NCBI RefSeq assembly: GCF_008929045.1
Contig: NZ_VFAH01000004.1
Location: 62,001 to 126,000, forward strand
DNA length: 64,000 bases
Origin: Noviherbaspirillum aerium
Lineage (GTDB): Bacteria > Pseudomonadota > Gammaproteobacteria > Burkholderiales > Burkholderiaceae_D
Direction: 5' to 3'
The notes beneath the pieces are model-generated. The model ran no database searches. It saw only the letters and a program-made list of their open reading frames with translations, and was not told where the DNA came from. Below are positions 1 to 8,960 of this stretch, piece by piece (position 1 is the first letter of the stretch; every line of letters begins with the position of its first letter). Position numbers and translations under genes: made by a program.

Positions 1-662
1 GCTGGACCGTCGGCGCGCAGCATAACCACAATCTCGAAGCCTGGTTCGTGCATAGTCCCGGCCTGAAAGTCGTGATGCCCTCCAACGCCGCCGACTTCAA
101 GGGACTGCTCAAGGCCGCCATCCGCGACGACAACCCGGTCCTGTTTTTCGTCGATCTCGCCCTCGGCTACGCGCCGGGGGATGTCCCGGAAGATGAGCAT
201 GTCATCCCGCTGGGCAAGGCTGCCGTCGCCCGCGAAGGCAGCGATGTCACCATCGTGAGCTATGCCAAGATGGTCGGCAGCTGTCTCCAGGCGGGCGCCG
301 AGCTGGCCGCGCAAGGCATCTCGGCCGAAGTGATCGACCTGCGCAGTCTCAAACCGCTGGACGAAGAAGCGATCCTGCGCTCCGTGCGCAAGACGGGTCG
401 ACTGCTGGTTGTGCATGAAGCGAGCCGCTTGTGCGGCGTCGGAGCGGAAGTCAGCGCCATCGTGGCGGAACACGCCTTCGATGCATTGAAGGCGCCGGTC
501 GCGCGCCTCACCGGCCCCGATGCGCCGGCGGCTTCAAGCTATCCGCTGGAACAGGCATTCCTGCCGCGGCCGGACGCCATCGCCGCGGCCGCGCGCAAGC
601 TGGCCGGCCATGCGCGCTCGCACGCACTGCACATAGGCGAGCCGGAGATTCTGAGCATCTGA
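1..662 (+). CDS. Dehydrogenase E1 component, beta subunit (3' part)
   Basis: The gene enters the window already in frame (first full codon at position 3) and ends at TGA 660-662, so about 219 C-terminal residues are visible. They begin inside the transketolase pyrimidine-binding domain (GAQHNHNLEAWFVHSPGLK, then VVMPS) and run through the complete transketolase C-terminal domain (DVTIVSYAKMVG, EVIDLRSLKPLD, LLVVHEASRLCGVGAEV). This is the E1 beta subunit of a thiamine-diphosphate 2-oxoacid or acetoin dehydrogenase complex. The family is clear. The substrate (pyruvate, branched-chain oxoacid or acetoin) cannot be decided because the alpha and E2 genes lie outside the window. Confidence 0.92.
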   Translation, partial: WTVGAQHNHNLEAWFVHSPGLKVVMPSNAADFKGLLKAAIRDDNPVLFFVDLALGYAPGDVPEDEHVIPLGKAAVAREGSDVTIVSYAKMVGSCLQAGAELAAQGISAEVIDLRSLKPLDEEAILRSVRKTGRLLVVHEASRLCGVGAEVSAIVAEHAFDALKAPVARLTGPDAPAASSYPLEQAFLPRPDAIAAAARKLAGHARSHALHIGEPEILSI

Positions 663-683
663 GCATCTGAGCATCTGAGCATC
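652..683. repeat. Four perfect tandem copies of an 8-bp unit
   Basis: The unit TGAGCATC occurs four times without mismatch (652-659, 660-667, 668-675, 676-683). The stop codon of the E1 beta gene is the first three bases of the second unit. Gain or loss of later units would change the spacing to the next gene but not the protein. Confidence 0.95.
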
Positions 684-733
684 AATGCGTCAAAACCATC
701 ACTGCCACTCCCCCAACCCCGGAAGGAAATACC

Positions 734-1162
734 ATGAATACCACCGCATCATCACTTCACACCGACCATGGCGGCACCCGCGCTTTCTCGCCGGTCGGCA
801 TCATCTGGCTCAAGCTGGCAGTCGTTTATCTGATCATCGGCGTCGGCATGGGAATCATGATGGGCGCGAGCCGCGACTTCACCATGCGCCCGGTTCATGC
901 GCACATCAATCTGCTCGGCTGGGCGACCATGGCCCTTGCCGGCCTAATCTACAGCGTATTTCCGGAGGCGGGCCTGAGCAAGCTGGCCCGCTTGCATTTC
1001 TGGCTGGCCAACCTCTCGCTGCCAGTCATGGCGGTTGCCCTCGGCCTCGTCATTACCGGTACGACGGCGCTGGTGCCGGTGCTGGCCGCGTCGGAGATCG
1101 TCGCCGCGCTAGGCATCCTGGTGTTCGCGGCGAATCTGTTCATCAATCTGAAGGCACGCTGA
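734..1162 (+). CDS. Small stand-alone cytochrome oxidase subunit I-like membrane protein
   Basis: A 142-residue protein with four predicted membrane helices (about 22-44, 59-79, 90-110, 114-136). The second begins with RPVHAHINLLGWATMALAG, which resembles the haem-ligand helix of haem-copper oxidase subunit I; the CcoN in this window has [14 protein letters not shown]. It is far too short for an oxidase, which has about 12 helices. Proteins of this size are usually annotated as cytochrome-c oxidase-like; their function is unknown to me. An AAGGAA sequence just upstream supports the ATG at 734. It could be a haem-binding or redox-sensing membrane protein, but that is inference. Confidence 0.8.
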   Translation: MNTTASSLHTDHGGTRAFSPVGIIWLKLAVVYLIIGVGMGIMMGASRDFTMRPVHAHINLLGWATMALAGLIYSVFPEAGLSKLARLHFWLANLSLPVMAVALGLVITGTTALVPVLAASEIVAALGILVFAANLFINLKAR

Positions 1163-1203
1163 TTGCGCCGCCGACCGAACCGGCTTCCGGCTTTCCGTTG
1201 CAT

Positions 1204-1223
1204 GCCCTTGTCTGACCAAGGGC
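1204..1223. terminator. Hairpin after the small oxidase-like gene
   Basis: GCCCTTG (1204-1210) pairs with CAAGGGC (1217-1223) over a 6-nt loop, 42 nt past the stop codon at 1162. The convergent gene ends at 1283. There is no T-tract, so it is a candidate terminator only. Confidence 0.4.
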
Positions 1224-1282
1224 AAGGGCTTCAATCAAAATACCGATAGCCAGTCACGCTGACATAGCCGGTTTTCAACTTT

Positions 1283-1681
1283 CTACAGCTGGGAAGCCAT
1301 GTCGAAAACGAACCTCCCGGCCGACAAAAGCTGGTCCAGCGGAATCTGGGAAATCTTGTCGCCCTTTAACATGCTGGAAAAAGCACTGTATGCCTTGTCA
1401 TCCATTCCGAAGGCACTCTTCATCTGGTCCTTCATTGCATCGACTATGTCATCCTTCATTTTGTCCGGCATGCCCTTAAACAGATTCTTGAATCCATCGA
1501 CCAGACCGGGTTTGCCATTTTTTCCCAGGAGATCCGCTTCGTTTTTTCCATTCTTGAAAAAATTTGAAACCTGGTCGAGAACTTCTCCGCCCGCCTTCTT
1601 AGCCGCCGGGCTGTTTGCGGCATTGGGAAGGTGGGACACCGCTGCGCGTCCGAGTGCTCCGAGTGCTAATGGGAGGGCCAT
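1283..1681 (-). CDS. Hypothetical small alpha-helical protein
   Basis: A 132-residue protein with no recognised family. It is rich in Lys, Asp, Gly and Met, has no clear signal peptide, and contains amphipathic stretches such as GKPGLVDGFKNLFKGMP and MKDDIVDAMKDQMKSAFG. The minus strand is preferred over the equally long plus-strand frame because the ATG at 1681 is preceded by AAAGGAG at good spacing and the composition is protein-like. It lies between the oxidase-like gene and the FNR gene. No function is proposed. Confidence 0.65.
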   Translation of the reverse strand: MALPLALGALGRAAVSHLPNAANSPAAKKAGGEVLDQVSNFFKNGKNEADLLGKNGKPGLVDGFKNLFKGMPDKMKDDIVDAMKDQMKSAFGMDDKAYSAFSSMLKGDKISQIPLDQLLSAGRFVFDMASQL

Positions 1682-2156
1682 TTTTAATCTCCTTTAGTTA
1701 AAACGGCGTGATTCAAGATATCTCAGAATTAAGTGGCATGGCGATCAATCCGGTTCCCGCAATGCCACGCAAGATCTGGGGCGGGCTGCTATCCCGCCCT
1801 GACCTGCAACCAGCATCGATGCCAATCCGGCGCCAGCAATCCCGGTTTCTCCGTAAGCTCCGACGCCTCTGTTCCCGGATATCGACTCCCGCGCCCAGGA
1901 CGACATGATCACGCCGTCCACATGAAAGGCCGGACCGAGTCCACTGGACGCATTCCCGCTTGCGAGAATGCATGCCGACCTCGGAACGACCCCGCAAAGC
2001 CGGCAAGTGCGGGAAAACCCGCCCGTGAATTGGAGCGCGCGTGAATCTGCTTTTTCACCGCCAACATGGCACAGCGCTTGCTTTACAGGTGGCAGACAAC
2101 TCGGCCGCGACGGAAAACCCCTCCTGCAGCGGCCAGCATCCAAGGATCAAGCCACC
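1682..2156. other. Intergenic region with no supported gene
   Basis: About 475 bp between the divergent hypothetical gene and the FNR gene. Overlapping open frames exist on both strands, but none has a ribosome-binding site or a recognisable product. I see no FNR box here. The promoter of the FNR gene is presumably inside but is not identifiable by eye. Confidence 0.5.
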
Positions 2157-2921
2157 ATGACACAAGCACAAGCCCTCGTCCGCCAGCCTGCCGCCGCTTC
2201 CCGCTCCCGCGAGATCAGCGCCCGTTGCTCCGCCTGCAGCATGCATCAGATCTGCCTGCCGATGGGCTTGCAGGAAAAGGACATGGACCGGCTCGACCAG
2301 ATCATCGGACGCCGCCGCAGGATTCCTCGCGACAGCCATCTGTACCGGGTCGGCGACCCCTTCACCAACCTGTATGCGATCCGCCTCGGCCACTTCAAGA
2401 CCCACCAGGTCAATCCCAGCGGCGACCAGCAGGTCACCGGTTTCCAGATGGCTGGCGAATTGCTCGGGATGGACGCCATCAGCACCGAACGGCACCACTG
2501 CGACGCCATCGCGCTGGAAGACAGCGAAGTCTGCGAAATCCCGTTTTCACGTCTTGAAGGCTTGTTCGGCGAGATGCCGCAGCTGCTGCACCACTTCCAC
2601 CGGATGATGAGCCAGGAAATCACGCGTGAGCAAAGCGTCATGCTCCTGCTGGGCAACATGCGCGCCGAACAGCGCTTCGCCGCCTTCCTGACCAATCTGT
2701 CATCGCGCTACTCGATCCGCGGCTATTCCTCGACCAGCTTCCAGTTGCGCATGACCCGTGAGGAAATCGGCAACTATCTGGGCCTGACCATTGAAAGCAT
2801 CAGCCGCCTGCTGTCGAAATTCAAGAAACGCGGCTGGATCAAGGTAAGCAACCGCAACCTCGAACTGGTCGACCCTGCCATCCTCAAGGCGGTTGCCGCC
2901 GGCACCCAGACCTGCGCCTGA
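2157..2921 (+). CDS. fnr: FNR-type oxygen-responsive transcription regulator
   Basis: A 254-residue CRP/FNR-family protein. The N-terminal cysteine cluster (Cys24, Cys27, Cys33 in RCSACSMHQIC) plus Cys115 in ERHHCDAIAL match the four ligands of the oxygen-labile [4Fe-4S] cluster of FNR. A cyclic-nucleotide-type beta barrel follows (about 50-140), then a dimer helix and a C-terminal helix-turn-helix (TREEIGNYLGLTIESISRLL). The E-S-x-S-R recognition pattern is that of proteins binding TTGAT-N4-ATCAA. ATG 2157 is chosen because the protein then starts like other FNR proteins; the open frame extends to 1968. Likely targets in this window are the three FNR boxes before ccoN, hemN and the flavoprotein gene. 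Confidence 0.93.
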   Translation: MTQAQALVRQPAAASRSREISARCSACSMHQICLPMGLQEKDMDRLDQIIGRRRRIPRDSHLYRVGDPFTNLYAIRLGHFKTHQVNPSGDQQVTGFQMAGELLGMDAISTERHHCDAIALEDSEVCEIPFSRLEGLFGEMPQLLHHFHRMMSQEITREQSVMLLLGNMRAEQRFAAFLTNLSSRYSIRGYSSTSFQLRMTREEIGNYLGLTIESISRLLSKFKKRGWIKVSNRNLELVDPAILKAVAAGTQTCA

Positions 2922-3010
2922 CGCGGAACGCGGCCGGGTCAAGAAGGACTCGGTCGCACGGCATGGTACGGCGCAGGATCGGTATTAGGCCTTTCCCTGC
3001 GGGCGCGGGC

Positions 3011-3256
3011 TCAGATCCTCACGCGCCGGTTCCTGTCGTTGGGAACATTGAGCAGATAGCAGGTCAGCATGCTGGCCAGGCTGCAAAACATCCAGAAACA
3101 AAAAAATCCCAGGGTGTAGATTCCGAGCGGGCTCATTTCCACATGGGCGCCGCCCAATGCCATGTCGCGCGGGTCGAATAAAGAAAAGAAAAAACCCTCG
3201 GCCACAATAGCGACCAGAAACGACGGCCACAGCACTGCCATGATCAGTCTTGCCAT
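3011..3256 (-). CDS. Small membrane protein at the end of the cbb3 cluster
   Basis: An 81-residue protein with two predicted membrane helices (about 3-24 and 43-66) and a short basic tail (NDRNRRVRI). The start at 3256 is chosen because GGAGGTG lies a few bases upstream; an in-frame ATG at 3310 has less support. It is on the cco strand, about 185 bp past ccoH and separated from it by a hairpin. I do not recognise a named family. Position suggests a link to respiration, but that is only inference. Confidence 0.7.
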   Translation of the reverse strand: MARLIMAVLWPSFLVAIVAEGFFFSLFDPRDMALGGAHVEMSPLGIYTLGFFCFWMFCSLASMLTCYLLNVPNDRNRRVRI

Positions 3257-3347
3257 TGTCACCTCCTCCACCGGCCTGCCCATGCAACATGGACAAGCCT
3301 TGTCATTCATTAACTGATCCGGCCTGTCGAGTCCGGTTCATTTTCGC

Positions 3348-3375
3348 CGCGAATTCCCGGATTCGGGAATCCGCG
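3348..3375. terminator. Hairpin downstream of ccoH
   Basis: ATTCCCG (3353-3359) pairs with CGGGAAT (3364-3370) over a 4-nt loop, extended by an outer CGCG/CGCG pairing. It lies about 70 bp past the ccoH stop, on the 3' side of the ccoNOQP-ccoGH unit. It has no T-tract, so it may terminate or stabilise the transcript. Confidence 0.4.
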
Positions 3376-3441
3376 CTTGGAACACTCGCAAAATCGGGAA
3401 TGGCGCAGCCGCTCTTCCGACTCCGACAACCCCGTTTCCCG

Positions 3442-3996
3442 TCAATCCGCGTGATACGCGGTCAGGCTGACCGAGCGCTGCACCGGCCAGTCCCACACAT
3501 CATGCACGCGCCAGTTGCGCTCCGCGCCTTCCAGCGAGACCTGCCAGCGAGCCCGATCCAGCATCGGCAGCGCGGCGCTGAAATTGCCCTCGGCATCCGG
3601 CCGCACTTGCAACAAGACATCCTTTTGCGGCTGGGTGGAGTGCACCAGCTTGATGGTGAGCGGTCCGCCAACCGGCTGGCCGAGACTGCGCACGCTGCCG
3701 AGCAACTGGCCGGACGACGCGTCATAGCGCATGGTGGCCTGAAGCTTCATGCTGGCAGCCACCCGGTCGCGGCTCAGGTCCTGGTTGATGGCCTTGCCCT
3801 GCTTGTAATAGTCGTCGACCACCAGCGCATCCTGCCTGGTGAATGCGATCCAGGTGGTATGAATGCCCGCGATCACGACGATGATCGGACCCAGCATCAG
3901 CAGCCAGGGCCAGCGATGGGCGTACCAGGGGGCGGCGGATGTTGCGGATGCTGCCGTTCTTGCCGGCGCCGGCCGGCGCGAATGTTTCGATTGCAT
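3442..3996 (-). CDS. ccoH: FixH/CcoH family protein of cbb3 oxidase biogenesis
   Basis: A 184-residue protein with a short basic cytoplasmic N-terminus, one membrane helix (about 30-50, WPWLLMLGPIIVVIAGI) and a periplasmic FixH domain containing the typical DDYYKQGKAINQDL segment and a C-terminal beta-rich part. The start at 3996 is supported by GGAG six bases upstream; the frame is open to 4251 but overlaps ccoG. CcoH is a small partner needed for stable cbb3 oxidase assembly. It follows ccoG by about 20 bp and is likely cotranscribed with ccoNOQP. Confidence 0.9.
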   Translation of the reverse strand: MQSKHSRRPAPARTAASATSAAPWYAHRWPWLLMLGPIIVVIAGIHTTWIAFTRQDALVVDDYYKQGKAINQDLSRDRVAASMKLQATMRYDASSGQLLGSVRSLGQPVGGPLTIKLVHSTQPQKDVLLQVRPDAEGNFSAALPMLDRARWQVSLEGAERNWRVHDVWDWPVQRSVSLTAYHAD

Positions 3997-4018
3997 GACT
4001 TGCTCCTTCACTGATTCA

Positions 4019-5413
4019 TTAACGCGGCACGATGAATACCGCTTGTTCTTCCACCTGCAGACGCTCGTCGTCGGCCGCCTTGAGCTCGAACCAGATCTTG
4101 TTCGAGCCCTTTTCGCCCTTGCCGTGGGCAATGCGCACGCGCACCGGCACCGCACGTGAAGCGGTCGGCTCCAGCGTGACCTCGTCTTCGGTGACCAGCG
4201 CGATGCTGTCGATGCCCTTGACCGAAATGCGATAACGGTGCGTCCGTTCATCGGTGTTCATGATCTGCAGGCGGTAGACGTTTTCGATCATGCCGTCTTC
4301 CACCTCCCGGCCCATGGAGCCGCGGTCGCGGATCACGTCCAGCTTGACCAGGTCGCGGCTGATCAGCGACCCGAAGGAAAACGACATCACCAGCAAGAGG
4401 ATGGCACTATAGATCAGCACGCGCGGACGCAGCACACGCTTGCGGATATCGGCGCTGCCAAGCCCCTTCTCCATCGCATTCTCGGTGGCATAGCGGATCA
4501 GTCCGCGCGGGGCTCCGGTCTTGTCCATCACCATGTTGCAGGCATCGATGCAGGCGGCGCAGCCGATGCAGTCCGACTGCAGTCCATCGCGGATATCAAT
4601 GCCGGTCGGGCACACCTGCACGCACATCGAGCAATCGATGCAGTCGCCCAGCGCCGCCTTGCTGGCATTCCTGCCGCGCGCGCCGCGCGGTTCGCCGCGC
4701 TTCTGATCATAGGTGACGATCAGCGTGTCCTTGTCGAACATCGAACTCTGGAAACGGGCATAGGGGCACATGTACTTGCACACCTGCTCGCGCATCCAGC
4801 CGGCATTGCCGTAGGTGGCAAATCCGTAGAACAGGATCCAGAAGCTTTCCCAGGGGCCGAGATTCAAGGTCAGGACTTCATTGCCGAGCGTGTGCACCGG
4901 CGTGAAATAGCCGACGAAGGTGAAACCGGTCCATAGCGCCAGCAAGCCCCAGGCGACATGCTTGGCCGACTTGCGCGCAATCTTTTCGACGCCCCATGGC
5001 TGCCTGTCGAGACGCATGCGCGTACTGCGGTTGCCTTCGATCTTGCGCTCTATCCACATGAAGATCTCGGTATAGACCGTCTGCGGACAGGAATAGCCGC
5101 ACCATACGCGGCCGGCCACCGCAGTGAACAGGAACAGCGAGAAGGCGCAGACGATCAGCAGCAGCGCGAGATAAATGAAGTCCTGCGGCCACAACACCAG
5201 GCCGAACAGATAAAACTTGCGGGCGGCGAGATCGAACAGCACCGCCTGCCTGCCGTTCCACGACATCCACGGCAATCCGTAAAACACCAGCTGGGTCAGC
5301 CAGACGCACACCCAGCGCCAATTGGCGTACAGGCCCTTGACTTCGCGAGGATAGATTTCCTGGCGGGCCTCGTACATCCTGATTACCGAAACCTTCACAG
5401 CAGGTTCGCCCAT
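4019..5413 (-). CDS. ccoG: CcoG/RdxA polyferredoxin, cbb3 oxidase accessory protein
   Basis: About 464 residues. Several membrane helices occupy the first half, with NapH-like cysteine motifs (CGYSCPQTVYTEIF, CKYMCPYARF). Two ferredoxin-type [4Fe-4S] motifs follow (CIDCSMCVQVCPTGIDIRDG and CIGCAACIDACNMV), then a last helix and a C-terminal IgG-like periplasmic domain. CcoG family members reduce Cu(II) for delivery to cbb3 oxidase. The frame is open to 5518; I prefer ATG 5413 because family members begin shortly before the RMYEARQEIYPREVKG segment and the upstream part has weak coding character. It lies between ccoP and ccoH. Confidence 0.93.
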   Translation of the reverse strand: MGEPAVKVSVIRMYEARQEIYPREVKGLYANWRWVCVWLTQLVFYGLPWMSWNGRQAVLFDLAARKFYLFGLVLWPQDFIYLALLLIVCAFSLFLFTAVAGRVWCGYSCPQTVYTEIFMWIERKIEGNRSTRMRLDRQPWGVEKIARKSAKHVAWGLLALWTGFTFVGYFTPVHTLGNEVLTLNLGPWESFWILFYGFATYGNAGWMREQVCKYMCPYARFQSSMFDKDTLIVTYDQKRGEPRGARGRNASKAALGDCIDCSMCVQVCPTGIDIRDGLQSDCIGCAACIDACNMVMDKTGAPRGLIRYATENAMEKGLGSADIRKRVLRPRVLIYSAILLLVMSFSFGSLISRDLVKLDVIRDRGSMGREVEDGMIENVYRLQIMNTDERTHRYRISVKGIDSIALVTEDEVTLEPTASRAVPVRVRIAHGKGEKGSNKIWFELKAADDERLQVEEQAVFIVPR

Positions 5414-5563
5414 GGCTTCAACTCTTTGACTTTTCAACGTTTCAATGACCAGCTTGCCGCTTGCCATTTGCTTCTTGCTTCCTGAAGCCGGCGCGTCTGC
5501 GCCGGCCGTAGCTCGCATCGAAGGTGCGGATCAAGACGGCATGCCGGGATCCGCACCACCCGA

Positions 5564-6496
5564 TCATTTTTTCGCGGTAACGATCGAGGTGTCGTTCGAC
5601 AGGCTCCAGACATAGGCGGCGAGCAGATGGACCTTGCCTTCGCCGAGGAATTCGTTGAAGGCCGGCATGCTGTTGGTACGCCCCTTGCGGATGGTCTCCA
5701 TCACGGTTTCCGCGCTGCCGCCGTAGAGCCAGACCTTGTCGGTCAGATTGGGCGCCCCTAGAGCCTGGTTGCCCGCGCCGGTCGAGGTATGGCAGGCGGC
5801 GCAGGCGGCGAACTTGTCCTTGCCGAATGCGACCTTGATCGGATCCGAAGTGGCGCCGGACAGGCTGAGAACATAATGCGCAACATTCTCCACGTCCTTG
5901 TCCGAACCGAGGGCCGCCCCCATCGGCGGCATGTTGCCATTGCGGCCGTGCATGATCGTTGTCTTGATCACGTCCGGATCGCCGCCGTACAACCAGTCCT
6001 TGTCGGCCAGGTTTGGAAAGCCCTTGTTGCCGCGGGCGTCCGAGCCGTGGCACTGCGCGCAATAGGTGAGGAACAGGCGTTCGCCGATGGCATGGGCCTG
6101 CGGATCGGCAGCCACGGTTTTCAAGTCCTGCTGCTGATACTTCTCGAAGATCGGACCGTAGTCGGCGTCGGCTTTTTGCAGCTCTTCCTTGTAGGCGCCG
6201 ACCGATTCCCAGCCAAGCTTGCCCTTGAAGGAACCCAGGCCCGGATACAGCACCAGGTAAATCACGCCGAACACGATGGTCAGGTAGAACATCCACATCC
6301 ACCAGCGCGGCATGGGATTGTTCAGTTCGGTCAGTCCGTCATCCCAGCTGTGGCCGGTGGTATCGGCTTCCTCGCCCTCGCGGATGACGATCTTCACCTT
6401 GGCCTGCGACCATAGCAGGATGGCGCAGCCGGCGATGCCGAGGACGGTGAGCACCGCGACATAGATGCTCCAGAATTCGCTTGTAAAGTCAGCCAT
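5564..6496 (-). CDS. ccoP: cbb3-type cytochrome c oxidase subunit III (dihaem)
   Basis: 310 residues. Two N-terminal helices (about 8-30 and 60-82) anchor two cytochrome c domains with haem motifs CAQCH and CAACH, each followed by its methionine-ligand region (GNMPPMGAAL, TNSMPAFNEFLG). CcoP passes electrons from periplasmic cytochrome c to CcoO/CcoN. The start at 6496 has GGAG upstream and overlaps the end of ccoQ by 8 bp, so translation is probably coupled. Length is normal for a two-helix CcoP. Confidence 0.96.
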   Translation of the reverse strand: MADFTSEFWSIYVAVLTVLGIAGCAILLWSQAKVKIVIREGEEADTTGHSWDDGLTELNNPMPRWWMWMFYLTIVFGVIYLVLYPGLGSFKGKLGWESVGAYKEELQKADADYGPIFEKYQQQDLKTVAADPQAHAIGERLFLTYCAQCHGSDARGNKGFPNLADKDWLYGGDPDVIKTTIMHGRNGNMPPMGAALGSDKDVENVAHYVLSLSGATSDPIKVAFGKDKFAACAACHTSTGAGNQALGAPNLTDKVWLYGGSAETVMETIRKGRTNSMPAFNEFLGEGKVHLLAAYVWSLSNDTSIVTAKK

Positions 6497-6671
6497 GTTG
6501 CTTCTCCGATGCAGCGGTGTCGTTATCGTCCGCAAACGGCAGTTGTGCCGCCGTGTCAAAATCCGCGCCGCGATGCGCGCCGTAGGTCCACCACACGATC
6601 CCGATGAAGCTCAGGAAACTGAGCACCGTGATCAGATTGCGCGCATCGAAAATGAATTGTTCGAAAGTCAT
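6489..6671 (-). CDS. ccoQ: cbb3-type cytochrome c oxidase subunit IV
   Basis: 60 residues with a single membrane helix (about 12-30, ITVLSFLSFIGIVWWTYG) and a short acidic cytoplasmic tail, as in CcoQ/FixQ. It sits between ccoO (2-bp gap) and ccoP (8-bp overlap). CcoQ stabilises interaction of CcoP with the core enzyme. Position, size and topology leave little doubt. Confidence 0.92.
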   Translation of the reverse strand: MTFEQFIFDARNLITVLSFLSFIGIVWWTYGAHRGADFDTAAQLPFADDNDTAASEKQHG

Positions 6672-6673
6672 GA

Positions 6674-7291
6674 TTACCTCTTTGCCTTGATCTGGATGCC
6701 GAGGCCTTGCAGATAGGCGACCAGCGCATCCTGTTCGGTCTTGCCGTCCACTTCCTTGGCCGCATTCGCGATTTCCTCATCGCTGTACGGATGGCCCAGG
6801 CGGCGCAGCGCCACCATCTTCGGCGCCACCGACTGCGGGTCGAGCTTGGTCGTTGCCAGCCATGGATAGGAAGGCATGTTCGATTCGGGCACCACGTCGC
6901 GCGGATTCATCAGGTGGGTGCGATGCCATTCATCGCTGTAGCGTCCGCCGACGCGCGCCAGGTCCGGGCCGGTGCGCTTGGAGCCCCACTGGAACGGATG
7001 GTCATAGACGAACTCGGAAGCAACCGAGTAATGGCCATAACGTTCGGTCTCGGCGCGGAACGGACGGATCATCTGCGAGTGGCAGTTGTAGCAACCCTCG
7101 CGCACGTACACGTCGCGCCCGGCGAGGCGCAGCGCCGAGTAAGGCTTGAGTCCGGCGATCGGTTCGGTGGTTGATTTCTGGAAAAACAGCGGAACGATCT
7201 CGACCAGACCGCCAACGCTCACGACGAGAACCACCAGCGCAATCAGCAGCCAGGGATTCTTTTCAATCCATTCATGAGAAAACTTTTTCAT
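6674..7291 (-). CDS. ccoO: cbb3-type cytochrome c oxidase subunit II (monohaem)
   Basis: 205 residues: one N-terminal helix (about 12-34) and one periplasmic cytochrome c domain with haem motif [12 protein letters not shown]. The CcoO signatures [18 protein letters not shown] and [18 protein letters not shown] are present, and NMPSYPW holds the probable methionine ligand. The gene is 28 bp downstream of ccoN and 2 bp upstream of ccoQ. Confidence 0.97.
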   Translation of the reverse strand: MKKFSHEWIEKNPWLLIALVVLVVSVGGLVEIVPLFFQKSTTEPIAGLKPYSALRLAGRDVYVREGCYNCHSQMIRPFRAETERYGHYSVASEFVYDHPFQWGSKRTGPDLARVGGRYSDEWHRTHLMNPRDVVPESNMPSYPWLATTKLDPQSVAPKMVALRRLGHPYSDEEIANAAKEVDGKTEQDALVAYLQGLGIQIKAKR

Positions 7292-7319
7292 TGCTTACTG
7301 CTCCTGTTTCAAACCTGGT

Positions 7320-8747
7320 TCAGGCGTGTACCGCGAGGGTGGAAGGAATACCGGCTGTCACTTCCTTGCTGTCGCGGACGGTCATGAAGGTGTTGTAGGC
7401 CATCATGATCATGCCGGTGAGGTACAGCAGACCGCCGCCGAAGCGAATCACGTAGTAGGGATAGGTTGCCTTGACCGATTCGACGAAGGTGTAGGTCAGC
7501 GTGCCGTCGGCGTTCACCGCGCGCCACATCAATCCCTGCATCACGCCGGCAATCCACATCGCGGCGATGTACAGAACGATGCCGATGGTGGCGACCCAGA
7601 AATGCGCATCGATCAGGCGCACGCTCCACATCTGTGTCTTGCCCGAGAGGCGCGGCAGCAGGTAGTAGATCGAACCCATGGTGATGAAACCGACCCAGCC
7701 GAGCGCGCCGGCATGCACGTGGCCGACGGTCCAGTCGGTGTAGTGCGACAGCGCATTGACGGTCTTGATGGACATCATCGGGCCTTCGAAGGTCGACATG
7801 CCGTAGAAGGACAGCGACACGATCAGGAACTTCAGGATGGGATCGGAACGCAGCTTGTCCCATGCGCCGGACAGCGTCATCACGCCGTTGATCATGCCGC
7901 CCCAGCTCGGAGCCAGCAGGATCAGGGAGAACACCATGCCGATCGACTGTGTCCAGTCAGGCAATGCGGTGTAATGCAGATGGTGCGGGCCCGCCCACAT
8001 GTAGGTAAAGATCAGCGCCCAGAAGTGCACGATCGACAGGCGATACGAGAAGACCGGCTTGTCGGCCTGCTTCGGAATGAAGTAGTACATCATGCCGAGG
8101 AAGCCCGCGGTCAGGAAGAAGCCCACCGCATTGTGGCCGTACCACCACTGGATCATGGCATCCTGCACGCCGGCATAGGCGGAGTAGGACTTGCCCATGC
8201 TCACGGGGATGGCCGCGCTGTTGACCAGGTGCAGCAGCGCGACAGCCAGGATGAAGGCACCGAAGAACCAGTTGGCGACGTAGATGTGCGGCACCTTGCG
8301 CTTGACCAGCGTGCCGAAGAACACAACCGCGTACGAAACCCAGACCGCCGTGATCAGGATGTCGATCGGCCATTCGAGCTCGGCGTATTCCTTGCCGGAG
8401 GTATAACCCAGCGGCAGGGAAATGGCGGCGGCGACGATCACTGCCTGCCAGCCCCAGAAGGTGAAGGCTGCGAGTCCGTCGGAAAACAGCCGGACCTGCG
8501 ATGTGCGCTGCACCACATAGTAGGACGTGGCGAACAGCGCGCAACCGCCGAAGGCGAAAATCACGGCATTGGTGTGCAGCGGTCGCAGGCGACCGTAGCT
8601 CAGCCATGCCGTGTCGAAGTTAAGAGCCGGCCAGGCAAGCTGCGCGGCGATGAAAACGCCCACCAGCATGCCGACCACTCCCCACACTACCGTCGCGATC
8701 GCGAATTGCTTCACGACTTTGTAGTTGTAGTTTTGTGATGTATCCAC
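7320..8747 (-). CDS. ccoN: cbb3-type cytochrome c oxidase subunit I, catalytic
   Basis: 475 residues with about 12 membrane helices. Haem and CuB ligands are visible: [14 protein letters not shown] (low-spin haem b), WYGHNAVGF (CuB histidine), [14 protein letters not shown] (CuB histidine pair) and [14 protein letters not shown] (haem ligands). CcoN is the oxygen-reducing, proton-pumping subunit of the high-affinity oxidase used at low oxygen. It leads ccoNOQP-ccoGH. A perfect FNR box lies 63 bp upstream of its start with a correctly placed -10 box, so induction on oxygen limitation is expected. Confidence 0.98.
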   Translation of the reverse strand: MDTSQNYNYKVVKQFAIATVVWGVVGMLVGVFIAAQLAWPALNFDTAWLSYGRLRPLHTNAVIFAFGGCALFATSYYVVQRTSQVRLFSDGLAAFTFWGWQAVIVAAAISLPLGYTSGKEYAELEWPIDILITAVWVSYAVVFFGTLVKRKVPHIYVANWFFGAFILAVALLHLVNSAAIPVSMGKSYSAYAGVQDAMIQWWYGHNAVGFFLTAGFLGMMYYFIPKQADKPVFSYRLSIVHFWALIFTYMWAGPHHLHYTALPDWTQSIGMVFSLILLAPSWGGMINGVMTLSGAWDKLRSDPILKFLIVSLSFYGMSTFEGPMMSIKTVNALSHYTDWTVGHVHAGALGWVGFITMGSIYYLLPRLSGKTQMWSVRLIDAHFWVATIGIVLYIAAMWIAGVMQGLMWRAVNADGTLTYTFVESVKATYPYYVIRFGGGLLYLTGMIMMAYNTFMTVRDSKEVTAGIPSTLAVHA

Positions 8748-8781
8748 GTACGATCTCCAAGGTTGCTAACACGATGGACGC

Positions 8782-8823
8782 AGAGTACGAGTTCGCCCCC
8801 CCAAAAACCTTGACCTGAGTCAA
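8782..8823 (-). promoter_or_regulatory. FNR-activated promoter of ccoN
   Basis: The palindrome TTGACCTGAGTCAA at 8810-8823 matches the FNR/ANR box (TTGAT-N4-ATCAA) with both half-sites mirror-perfect. On the minus strand TACTCT at 8787-8782 is the -10 box. The box centre then falls near -41.5, the class II activation geometry. Confidence 0.88.
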
Positions 8824-8878
8824 ATTGGTCCGGATGGCCGAAAATAGTTGGAAGGCGTTGCGGGGATGCAGCGGAAAC

Positions 8879-8913
8879 GTCGTTCTCGCCTTGCGAACAA
8901 AGGCGAAAACGAC
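8879..8913. terminator. Long hairpin between ccoS and the ccoN promoter
   Basis: GTCGTT/AACGAC and TCGCCTT/AAGGCGA form about 13 base pairs with one C/A mismatch around a 7-nt loop. It follows the ccoS stop and precedes the ccoN FNR box, so it probably ends the hemN-to-ccoS transcript. There is no strong T-tract. Confidence 0.55.
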
Positions 8914-8960
8914 AAGAAGGGGAAGCCTGAGGCAGGCTTGGGGAAGGCTTGATGTGCCGA

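Noticed and set aside
1745-2143. Minus-strand open frame with a Gly/Ala-rich C-terminal part before fnr
   Set aside because: No ribosome site, poor composition in its first half, no family recognised, and it overlaps the probable fnr promoter region.
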